Assembly (NCBI GenBank): GCA_016764015.1
Contig: JAESSR010000264.1
Span: 1 to 5,193 of the forward strand
Source: Phycisphaerales bacterium
GTDB taxonomy: Bacteria > Planctomycetota > Phycisphaerae > Phycisphaerales > UBA1924
Reading direction: 5' to 3'
DNA: 5,193 bases
The notes under the pieces are model-generated. The model was not told the DNA's origin, ran no database searches, and saw only the letters and a program-made list of their open reading frames with translations. Position numbers and translations under genes: made by a program. Position 1 is the first letter of the stretch. The number at the start of each line of letters is the position of its first letter. This document shows positions 1 to 4,634 of the stretch, piece by piece.

Positions 1-1
1 A

Positions 2-49
2 GCGCAGTCGGGTTGGCGAGAGGAAAGGTATTCAAAGACCCGACTGCGC
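2..49. repeat. 12-bp perfect inverted repeat; likely the end of an opposing repeat copy
   Basis: The 12 bases at 2-13 (GCGCAGTCGGGT) are the exact reverse complement of those at 38-49, with 24 bases between. The right arm is also the left half of the palindromic repeat at 37-75. The simplest reading is that the window opens in the last bases of a second copy in the opposite orientation, giving a head-to-head pair like those of bacterial REP/BIME elements. The rest of that copy would lie outside the window. Seen directly: the inverted repeat. Inferred: the pairing of two units. Confidence 0.65.
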
Positions 50-75
50 CGAGGACGGCGAGTCGGGGCACCCGG
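37..75 (+). repeat. REP-like palindromic repeat, copy 1
   Basis: This is the first of three related units (others at 960-1010 and 4528-4574). The predicted hairpin has an outer stem CCCGACT (39-45) with AGTCGGG (61-67), one bulged G (46), an inner stem CGCC (47-50) with GGCG (57-60), and the loop GAGGAC (51-56). It is followed by the shared tail GGCACCCGG. All units lie outside the cores of coding genes, as expected of REP-type elements. No transposase is visible nearby; such repeats are usually moved in trans by a REP-associated tyrosine transposase, but none is in this window. Confidence 0.75.
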
Positions 76-146
76 CGTCTTCGGCTCCTGCATGTTTTCA
101 AAGCGATCAAGACCTGCACAAGCTTTGCATGAACAGGGCACCCGGC
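66..146. repeat. 11-bp direct repeats flanking an imperfect hairpin
   Basis: GGGCACCCGGC occurs at 66-76 and again at 136-146. The first copy is the tail of the palindromic repeat at 37-75. Between them lies an imperfect inverted repeat: CTG (88-90) with CAG (134-136), CATG (91-94) with CATG (128-131), and CAAAGC (99-104) with GCTTTG (122-127), with small bulges. The arrangement resembles a short palindromic insert between duplicated ends, or two overlapping repeat tails. What it does is unknown. It ends just upstream of the ankyrin gene and overlaps that gene's candidate promoter. Confidence 0.45.
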
Positions 147-153
147 TTATACT
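125..153 (+). promoter_or_regulatory. Candidate sigma70-type promoter for the ankyrin gene
   Basis: TTGCAT (125-130) and TATACT (148-153) are separated by 17 bases, the ideal spacing. The -10 matches the consensus at five of six positions and the -35 at only three of six. Transcription would begin near 159-161, leaving a leader of about 15 bases, so the purine-rich GAGGAAGG at 157-164 would sit at the very 5' end of the message. Most of the spacer is the repeated GGGCACCCGGC, so the repeat may have helped build this promoter. This is a prediction only. Confidence 0.35.
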
Positions 154-175
154 TGTGAGGAAGGCTGTGGGGTTT

Positions 176-856
176 ATGAGCAAAGTTAAAAAACGATATA
201 TTGCCCTTGGTCTTCTCGTTCTGGGTATCGGCGGGCTGTTTTTAGATTACAAATACGGCTGTTCGTCGAGGTATATCACGCCGAATACTTTCAGGGATTC
301 TCGAAAAATTGAGCACATGATTAAATGTCTTGAGTCTGGGAAGCTCGACCCAAATGCGAAGGTTGATTACCATAAATGGGGGATGCTATCTTTGCTTATG
401 GCTGCATCAAGGAGTGGTGAGTTAAAACTTGTTCAGGTGCTCATTCAGGCCGGCGCGGATGTGAATGAGAGAGATCAGTTTGGGCAAGGGGCATTGGCTC
501 AAGCGGTTGTATATATGGGAAGCAACTTTGAGATTGGGATTGCCCTCATGGAAAACGGGGCAGATCCAAATGTTATACCGCTGAATGGAAATACTGTGAT
601 TAATTCAATGGTACGGCACGCAGATCCTGAGTGGCTGCAGAGATATATTGATTCAGGAATGGATGCAATTTCTGATGATGGGTACGCCATTCGAATGGCG
701 GCATTTAAAGATATTCCATTAAGTCTTGATGTGTTATTGAATAGCTTGAAGCCGGAAGAGGCTCGCGAGTTTGCGCGTGAAATTCGTCAAAGCCCTTGGT
801 ATAAAAGGGATCAGCTTACGGAACGGGTTATCGTTATTCTTAGAAAGTTTGAGTAG
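176..856 (+). CDS. Membrane-anchored ankyrin-repeat protein
   Basis: A 226-residue protein of unknown specific role. The N-terminus is basic (MSKVKKR) and followed by a hydrophobic stretch at about 8-23, so it is probably a signal anchor with the rest outside the cytoplasm. There is no good lipobox (Cys29 follows a polar Tyr-Lys-Tyr-Gly stretch). Ankyrin repeats follow: a degenerate one at about 43-66, a clear one at 69-101 (LLMAASRSGELKLVQVLIQA, then GADVN), a second at about 104-136 (GIALMENGADPN), and a weak third at 138-165. Ankyrin repeats bind other proteins; the partner here cannot be told. The start at 176 is preferred over an in-frame ATG at 92 because it gives a proper anchor, has GAGGAAGG at 157-164, and leaves the repeat DNA outside the gene. 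The gene is visibly richer in A and T than the others and has repeat copies on both sides, which hints at acquisition. It stands alone, with no operon partner. Confidence 0.8.
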   Translation: MSKVKKRYIALGLLVLGIGGLFLDYKYGCSSRYITPNTFRDSRKIEHMIKCLESGKLDPNAKVDYHKWGMLSLLMAASRSGELKLVQVLIQAGADVNERDQFGQGALAQAVVYMGSNFEIGIALMENGADPNVIPLNGNTVINSMVRHADPEWLQRYIDSGMDAISDDGYAIRMAAFKDIPLSLDVLLNSLKPEEAREFAREIRQSPWYKRDQLTERVIVILRKFE

Positions 857-870
857 CTTTGTTGGTCGTT

Positions 871-943
871 GAAGACCCCCTCCGTCTGCTTCGCAGCCCC
901 AACCACCCTCTGGGTGCACCACCGGAGGGCCGGGGGAGGCGAG
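871..943. repeat. Palindromic element folding as a three-way junction
   Basis: The outer stem pairs CCCTCCG (878-884) with CGGAGGG (923-929). Inside are two further hairpins: CTGC-TTC-GCAG (886-896) and CACCC-TCT-GGGTG (904-916). The result is a compact three-way junction followed by a G-rich run (931-937). It starts about 15 bases after the ankyrin stop codon. It has no T-tract, so it is not a standard terminator, although it could slow or stop transcription. C-rich and G-rich palindromes of this kind are familiar as dispersed intergenic repeats in several bacterial phyla. That this one is dispersed is inferred, as there is only one copy here. Confidence 0.5.
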
Positions 944-959
944 AAGAGGTTGGGAGAAG

Positions 960-1010
960 AGCACTACTGCGCCGGGGACGGCGAGTCGTGGCACTCGGAA
1001 GAAGATGGGA
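960..1010 (+). repeat. REP-like palindromic repeat, copy 2
   Basis: Same family and orientation as 37-75 and 4528-4574. The outer stem is CACTACT (962-968) with AGTCGTG (984-990), which has one mismatch. G969 is bulged. The inner stem is CGCC (970-973) with GGCG (980-983), and the loop is GGGGAC (974-979). The left arm matches copy 3 and the right arm is closer to copy 1, so this unit looks intermediate. Similarity with copy 3 runs on past the stem through CGGAA to GATGGG. It abuts the next palindrome at the 3' end of mqnA. Confidence 0.75.
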
Positions 1011-1034
1011 TCACAGGCGGGACGCCTGTGCTAC
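1007..1034. repeat. Palindromic repeat (8-bp stem) inside the 3' end of mqnA
   Basis: CACAGGCG (1012-1019) and CGCCTGTG (1023-1030) form a perfect 8-bp stem closing a GGA loop. Translated on the plus strand this DNA reads RRDACAT, and on the minus strand VAQASRL and STGVPPV. I recall these peptides as recurring in spurious or extended proteins of Planctomycetota and Verrucomicrobiota, which marks the element as a widespread intergenic repeat. Here it supplies the last seven sense codons and the stop codon of mqnA. It could also help end transcription of mqnA, but there is no T-tract. Confidence 0.7.
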
Positions 1035-1922
1035 GGGGGAAAGAGTGAGCCAGTTGGGTTTGGCGGCGTTGAGGATGTTGTGGGCGGCGAGTTTTTGGAA
1101 GAAGAGTTCTACGGCTTGTTGGGCGCGGGCGTCGGGGTTGAACTTGAGGAGTTGTCCTATGTAGGTTCTGGCGAGGTCGGCGGGCCAGTGGTGGGATTTG
1201 GCTTGGTTGGTGACGAGCCAGTCGAGGCGAAGATCGTTGCGGAGGCGGACGCGTTCGAGCATTGAGGCGGCTTCGGCGATCCTTGGGGAGTCGGCATCTT
1301 CGGATCGGCACATCCAGGTGGCGTAGACGAAGGGGAGGTCGGTGAGCTCGTGCCAGGCTTGGCCGAGGTCTATTTGGTGGGGATAGCGGACAGCGGGGGG
1401 GGAGTCGACGACGACTTTGTCGCCGATGAGCAGGACGGTTTCTGGCCAGGCTTCGTCGGGGGATCGGGTCGGTTCGGATGGAGGGGTGCCGGTTTTTTCA
1501 CGAGCATCGAAGGGGATAAAATTGGCTGTCACATCGTGTTGTTCGCGGAGGATGACATCGGCGAGCATGACCGAGGTGTGGGAATCTGTATCAGCGTGGA
1601 CGGTGGTGATTTGGGCTGGCGGGACGGCGGAGAAGAGGCGGACGGTGAGGGTTGGGCCATCGCAGCCGATCATGCCTGCGGGGATGAGGGTGAGGTTGTT
1701 TTTGGGATCGGCGGCGGGGTTGGCAGCATCAACGATCGAGGCGAGCCCGATGTCGACGGAGCCTTCGAGGATCATCTGCCCGATGCGCGAGGGCACAGCC
1801 TTGATGAGTTCACACCCAGTCCATGTGTCGAGCCCTTCGATGAGGGTGACGGTGTTGAGGAACTGGACGGCTGCAATTTTGGTCGGGGATTGGGTATTGG
1901 ATGTGGTTGGCATGTTGAGCAT
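1011..1922 (-). CDS. mqnA: Chorismate dehydratase MqnA, menaquinone (futalosine) pathway
   Basis: MqnA removes water from chorismate to give 3-[(1-carboxyvinyl)oxy]benzoate, the first step of futalosine-route menaquinone synthesis in the cytoplasm. The 303-residue reading shows the family's landmarks in order: KIAAVQFLNT (15-24, the usual x-V-x-Y/F-L-N-T start), EGSVDIGLAS (53-62), a CDGPTLTVRLFS strand (about 87-98), DTDSHTSVMLAD (111-122, the substrate-loop region), LLIGDKVV (164-171), and DLGQAWHELTDLPFVYATW (185-203). A Pro/Glu-rich insert lies at about 143-162. The start is uncertain: ATG at 1922 is chosen because it leaves only 14 residues before the domain. Other in-frame ATGs lie at 1913, 1952, 1970 and 2006, and none has a clear ribosome binding site. 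The last residues (VAQASRL) come from the inserted palindrome at 1012-1030. No other mqn gene is next to it, which is common. It is divergent from the acyltransferase gene. Confidence 0.9.
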   Translation of the reverse strand: MLNMPTTSNTQSPTKIAAVQFLNTVTLIEGLDTWTGCELIKAVPSRIGQMILEGSVDIGLASIVDAANPAADPKNNLTLIPAGMIGCDGPTLTVRLFSAVPPAQITTVHADTDSHTSVMLADVILREQHDVTANFIPFDAREKTGTPPSEPTRSPDEAWPETVLLIGDKVVVDSPPAVRYPHQIDLGQAWHELTDLPFVYATWMCRSEDADSPRIAEAASMLERVRLRNDLRLDWLVTNQAKSHHWPADLARTYIGQLLKFNPDARAQQAVELFFQKLAAHNILNAAKPNWLTLSPVAQASRL

Positions 1923-2233
1923 GGTTGGACTTTCGGCGTGCCAGCGGGGCATGGAGTGATAAAGAATCATGAAATTGGGGGTATGAACCGATTGAATTGG
2001 TGGCATCGACGCGTTTTGGCTTTACATTGAAGGCGTGCCGGGAATGAAAACTTCGCCGGAGAAGCTCGGAAGCTGTCATTTGGCAGCCAAAATCTCTCTT
2101 TCTCTCTGATTCTGTGCTTCTTCGCGGTTTGATGCCCGTCATTGATACTTAAGCCCTGTGAAAATGGGGCCTGAGGGTAGGAATCTTGCTCGTACTGTGC
2201 CATTCACCATGGTGGGTCGAGGACACGAATATG

Positions 2234-2290
2234 GGTTCGATTTCGTTCGCACTGCACGCCCAGATGGGTCAATCGCGACGAATCGAATCC
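2234..2290. repeat. Long bulged inverted repeat
   Basis: TTCGATT (2236-2242) pairs with AATCGAA (2281-2287). The stem extends outward with GG (2234-2235) to CC (2289-2290) and inward with CGT (2244-2246) to ACG (2278-2280), each through a one-base bulge. That gives about 12 pairs around a loop of about 31 bases. It may be a regulatory structure, a remnant of a mobile palindrome, or chance. It resembles none of the other repeats here. Confidence 0.35.
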
Positions 2291-2377
2291 GACGAGCGTT
2301 TTAAGAATTACCTACCCACCCGGCGTCGGGTTGCGCTACAGCCCGGCGTCGATTTTTATTTTTGGTATTGGGAGAGC

Positions 2378-2405
2378 TCAAGTCGGGGCAAAGTCTGCCC
2401 CTTGA
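2378..2405 (+). promoter_or_regulatory. Hairpin just upstream of the acyltransferase start
   Basis: GGGGCA (2385-2390) pairs perfectly with TGCCCC (2396-2401) around the loop AAGTC. The stem extends through TCAA (2378-2381) with TTGA (2402-2405), leaving GTC bulged on the left. It ends 19 bases before the GTG start at 2425. No T-tract follows, so it is not a typical terminator. It could sit in the 5' leader and affect translation, or be another mobile palindrome. AAGTC occurs twice (2380-2384 and 2391-2395). Confidence 0.4.
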
Positions 2406-2424
2406 TAGAGCCGATAACTAGCCT

Positions 2425-3066
2425 GTGAGCAAAGCACACAATACACATATTGTTTTCATCGGCGGGGGCGGGCATGCCAAGGTGGTGCTCGATGCTGCTC
2501 AGTGCGCGGGTGTTGAGATCCACGGGTTTGTCGATGATGATCCTGCGGCAATGATCTTGAAGATGCGCGGGTGTCCGGCGTGTGTTGGCGTGTTTGATGA
2601 GATCACACGCAATACGGGGTGCAGCCCGATGCTGGCGATTGGTGATCTGGCGTTGCGGGCGAGGTTTATCGAGCAGCTCGGCGGTGTTGATTTTGCGATG
2701 CCGATCGTGCATCCCAGCGCGGTGATTGCCAAGAGTGCTTCGATTACCATCGGCGTGTTTGTTGGGCCGGGCGCGATTGTGAATGCGGACGCGAAGGTGT
2801 GCAGCCATGCGATTGTCAATAGCGGAGCGATTGTCGAGCATGATGTGCGGGTGGGGATTAATGCGCATGTTGGGCCGAGGGCTGTGCTTGGTGGTGGGGT
2901 TGTTGTGGGTGATCACACTCTGATTGGGATTGGTGCGGTGGTGCTCCCTGGGGTGAAGATCGGGAGTGGTGTTGTTGTAGGTGCGGGGGCTGTGGTTGTT
3001 GAGGATGTTGGGGATGGGGAAGTGGTTGTTGGGGTGCCTGCGCGGGTTGTTGGGGTTGGGGTGTAA
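2425..3066 (+). CDS. NeuD/PglD-family sugar O-acyltransferase (left-handed beta-helix)
   Basis: A 213-residue protein, the usual length for the family, which transfers an acetyl group from acetyl-CoA to an amino- or hydroxy-sugar, commonly a UDP-sugar, in the cytoplasm for surface-glycan synthesis. The N-terminal nucleotide-sugar-binding Rossmann part has GGGGHAK (13-19) and GFVDDD (34-39). The hexapeptide-repeat helix runs from HPSA (96-99) to about 193. NSGAIVEHD (132-140) holds the expected catalytic pair Glu138/His139. His148 fits the acetyl-CoA-side histidine. The closing GVPARVVG (203-210) is the family's usual C-terminal turn. The substrate cannot be told from sequence. The GTG start is well fixed: an in-frame TAG lies two codons upstream at 2419-2421 and the domain begins at once. 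No Shine-Dalgarno sequence is visible. No glycan genes adjoin it. The 3' third is extremely rich in G and T (Val and Gly codons). Confidence 0.92.
   Translation: MSKAHNTHIVFIGGGGHAKVVLDAAQCAGVEIHGFVDDDPAAMILKMRGCPACVGVFDEITRNTGCSPMLAIGDLALRARFIEQLGGVDFAMPIVHPSAVIAKSASITIGVFVGPGAIVNADAKVCSHAIVNSGAIVEHDVRVGINAHVGPRAVLGGGVVVGDHTLIGIGAVVLPGVKIGSGVVVGAGAVVVEDVGDGEVVVGVPARVVGVGV
3010..3061 (+). other. G-run cluster with G-quadruplex potential
   Basis: Six runs of three or four Gs lie on the plus strand at 3010-3013, 3016-3019, 3031-3034, 3044-3046, 3052-3055 and 3058-3061, ending just before the acyltransferase stop codon. The last four have gaps of 9, 5 and 2 bases, slightly looser than the standard quadruplex rule. 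They encode Val/Gly-rich protein, so they may only reflect codon choice and strand skew. Confidence 0.35.
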
Positions 3067-3069
3067 AAA

Positions 3070-3100
3070 TTGAAACCTGAGCGGGGTCTCTTGTTATCAT
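3070..3100 (+). promoter_or_regulatory. Candidate extended -10 promoter giving a leaderless message
   Basis: TGTTATCAT (3092-3100) is an extended -10 (TGn followed by TATCAT, five of six consensus bases). TTGAAA (3070-3075) is a good -35, although the 19-base spacer is long. Six bases (ACTGGG) separate the -10 from the ATG at 3107, so transcription is predicted to begin at or within a base of the start codon. There is no Shine-Dalgarno sequence, which agrees with a leaderless message. The element lies entirely in the 40-base gap after the acyltransferase gene, so the downstream gene probably has its own promoter. Confidence 0.5.
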
Positions 3101-3106
3101 ACTGGG

Positions 3107-4516
3107 ATGAGTGCAAGTGTAGATCAGAATGTGGTTTGTCCTGAGTGTGGGCATGATCCGGTGGAGATCGGCGGCGAGGTCGTTGTCTATGCCCAGCGCG
3201 TTCGTCGACGGGTGCTGTTGGTGTTGCTTGTGTTGGTGATTTTGCTTGGGGTGTTGGCGTTGCCTTGGGTGCAGGTTGCGATTGGGCACTGGAGTTGGGG
3301 TTTTGGGCATCAGTTGCGTGTCGGTAATATCTTTGCGGTGATGGATGATCGGACGGACATTATTCCCGGACGCACCCAGTATCGGGCGTTAGCCGAGCCG
3401 CCGATGCGTTGGCTTGATTTGGTACTTGTTGCACAAGGCGATGGTGATGCGATCGAGCATTTTCGGCGGGCTGTCGAAGGCACTGTTGAGTATCCATCAA
3501 ACTTTGAGAAGATGTATTCGTCGTACGAGTTTACGGTTGGTACGCCGAGGTATTTTTTCAACCCAGACAACGGCGGTTACACGAGAACACAAGAGGATGG
3601 ATACCAGTATACATTGCTCAATAAAGAGTATGCATCTGTGGGTTGGCCTGATCCTTGGATCGGTGACCTGACAACACACTGGTATCGACCTGATCCAGAG
3701 CGATTTTCAGAGAGCGGGTTGCGGAGTATCGAGGATGATTTGGTGCATATCGCGGTGGTGGATCGAACGATTCGTTGGCGCAATATCCTGTTTATTGCTG
3801 GGTTGGTTGTGTTGAGCGGGAACCTTGCAAGACGGGTGTGTGTTTGGAAGCGTGTTGGTCGTCGGCGATCGTTCGTTGTTGGCTTTGTAGTGACGGTTGT
3901 TTTGGCGGCAGGGGTGTTGGTCGCGGGGATGCCTTGGCGGCATGTACCCGGGCATGGGGTTACTGGGCATATCAATCCTGCGACTGGAGGCATGGCGGCG
4001 CGGTCATGGGATAGCGATGAGCTTGAAGCGATTTTGTCTACCGACGAGCAGGTGCGTGTTCTTGCGGAAACACTGCTTGAAGACTTCGGGGAGATGACGG
4101 ATCCGAATGAGTTGGTGGCATTGGGGATTGGGTCATCGGTTGGGGAAAGGATGTATGCTTTAAGCTTTGGGTATGGACAAGTCGGGAAGTTCCGGTTAAT
4201 GCAATATATGCAAGGGGGGCTTGCTCGGCTTGAAGATGATGGGTCGCATACGAGCTTGCCCGTTCTAGAAGAAGGGGTCGGTTGGAGTTTGCGGAGAGCA
4301 AATGGTTCTTTTATTTTTGGTCGGAGCGATGGAGAGCCGGCGATGATTTTATATGGCGGATTGATTGATTACCGGAATGTGTTTTTTCTGTGTGTTGGGT
4401 TGTATATGTTGCTGCGTGTTATTCGATGGGTAGGTTGGAAGTGTTCGCGGCGAGTGCAGCGGCGGCGGATTCGGCGGGGGATTTGTGCTTGGTGCGGGTA
4501 TCCCTGTGAAGAATGA
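3107..4516 (+). CDS. Four-helix membrane protein with CxxC knuckles at both ends, function unknown
   Basis: I do not recognise a named family for this 469-residue protein. CPECG (11-15) is one zinc knuckle. A first membrane helix follows at about 36-57 after basic RVRRR. Residues 58-225 are a soluble region rich in Tyr, Trp and Asp. Helices follow at about 226-243 and 256-274, joined by a short basic loop (RRVCVWKRVGRRR). A second soluble region spans 275-423, and the last helix lies at about 424-440. The tail is strongly basic and ends with CAWCGYPC (460-467). By the positive-inside rule both termini and the short loop are cytoplasmic and both large regions are outside, so the two CxxC knuckles are on the same side and could share a metal. 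Planctomycete proteins often carry a complete CxxCGY...CPxCG ribbon; here each end has half. The ATG at 3107 follows a promoter-like element directly. Repeat copy 3 begins 12 bases after the stop. Confidence 0.88.
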   Translation: MSASVDQNVVCPECGHDPVEIGGEVVVYAQRVRRRVLLVLLVLVILLGVLALPWVQVAIGHWSWGFGHQLRVGNIFAVMDDRTDIIPGRTQYRALAEPPMRWLDLVLVAQGDGDAIEHFRRAVEGTVEYPSNFEKMYSSYEFTVGTPRYFFNPDNGGYTRTQEDGYQYTLLNKEYASVGWPDPWIGDLTTHWYRPDPERFSESGLRSIEDDLVHIAVVDRTIRWRNILFIAGLVVLSGNLARRVCVWKRVGRRRSFVVGFVVTVVLAAGVLVAGMPWRHVPGHGVTGHINPATGGMAARSWDSDELEAILSTDEQVRVLAETLLEDFGEMTDPNELVALGIGSSVGERMYALSFGYGQVGKFRLMQYMQGGLARLEDDGSHTSLPVLEEGVGWSLRRANGSFIFGRSDGEPAMILYGGLIDYRNVFFLCVGLYMLLRVIRWVGWKCSRRVQRRRIRRGICAWCGYPCEE

Positions 4517-4527
4517 TCAATGCAGGA

Positions 4528-4574
4528 AGCACTACTGTGCCGGGGATGGCGAGTAGTGGCACCGGAATGATGGG
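4528..4574 (+). repeat. REP-like palindromic repeat, copy 3
   Basis: Third unit, same orientation as those at 37-75 and 960-1010. The outer stem CACTACT (4530-4536) pairs perfectly with AGTAGTG (4552-4558). G4537 is bulged. The inner stem is TGCC (4538-4541) with GGCG (4548-4551), using one T-G wobble, and the loop is GGGGAT (4542-4547). Compared with copy 1, two base pairs of the outer stem have changed on both sides, so pairing is kept. Similarity with copy 2 extends to GATGGG. It lies between convergent genes, a typical place for REP elements. Confidence 0.75.
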
Positions 4575-4585
4575 TAGTTGAGGAT

Positions 4586-4619
4586 CGTAGTTAGAAAACC
4601 CTTCGGGTTTTTAACCACG
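4586..4619. terminator. Intrinsic terminator-like hairpin, possibly bidirectional
   Basis: AAAACCC (4595-4601) pairs with GGGTTTT (4605-4611) around the loop TTC. The stem continues through CGTAGTTA (4586-4593) with TAACCACG (4612-4619), with G4594 bulged and one wobble, giving about 15 pairs. The plus strand has a run of five Ts at 4608-4612 and the minus strand has matching T-rich DNA, so it could end transcription from both convergent genes (stops at 4516 on plus and 4635 on minus). The T-run is part of the stem, so strength is uncertain. Confidence 0.65.
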
Positions 4620-4634
4620 GCACCGAAGATTTGG

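Larger units (their letters stand above)
1923..2424. other. Long intergenic region between divergent genes
   Basis: These roughly 500 bases separate the starts of mqnA (-) and the acyltransferase gene (+) and should hold both promoters. I see no convincing gene; an open frame at 2186-2428 has an unconvincing sequence. Visible structure includes CTTCGCCGGAGAAG (2051-2064, near-palindrome), CACCATGGTG (2205-2214, perfect 10-bp palindrome), a bulged stem at 2234-2290, two copies of CCCGGCGTCG (2319-2328 and 2342-2351), an ACCCG-GCGT-CGGGT hairpin (2318-2331), and a strong hairpin at 2378-2405. The part nearest mqnA may be coding if an earlier start is used. No clear -10/-35 pair was found for either gene. 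Confidence 0.6.

Noticed and set aside
92..175. Longer start for the ankyrin gene at the ATG at 92
   Set aside because: The extra 28 residues are encoded by hairpin and repeat DNA, have no ribosome binding site, and would bury the signal anchor. The ATG at 176 has a purine-rich site upstream.
859..1311. Open frames on both strands over the repeat stack and the mqnA 3' end
   Set aside because: They consist of palindromic repeat DNA or lie opposite mqnA. Their products are low-complexity Arg/Pro/Gly-rich and resemble no family.
1350..2030. Long forward open frame opposite mqnA
   Set aside because: It is antisense to a clearly recognisable mqnA. It is open because of the strong plus-strand G/T skew, and its Gly/Asp-rich product has no domain features.
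2378..2405. Hairpin as an intrinsic terminator
   Set aside because: No T-tract follows on the plus strand, and no gene ends nearby that would need it.
2402..2424. GATAAC (2413-2418) as a -10 for a leaderless acyltransferase message
   Set aside because: The position fits, but only four of six bases match and no -35 is found at the right distance.
2186..2428. Small forward gene in the long intergenic gap
   Set aside because: No ribosome binding site, no recognisable domain, it runs through several palindromes, and it overlaps the start of the acyltransferase gene.
2858..3310. Reverse open frames opposite the acyltransferase 3' end
   Set aside because: Their products are Pro/Gln/His/Thr-rich low-complexity strings, the complement of the G/T-rich Val/Gly codons.
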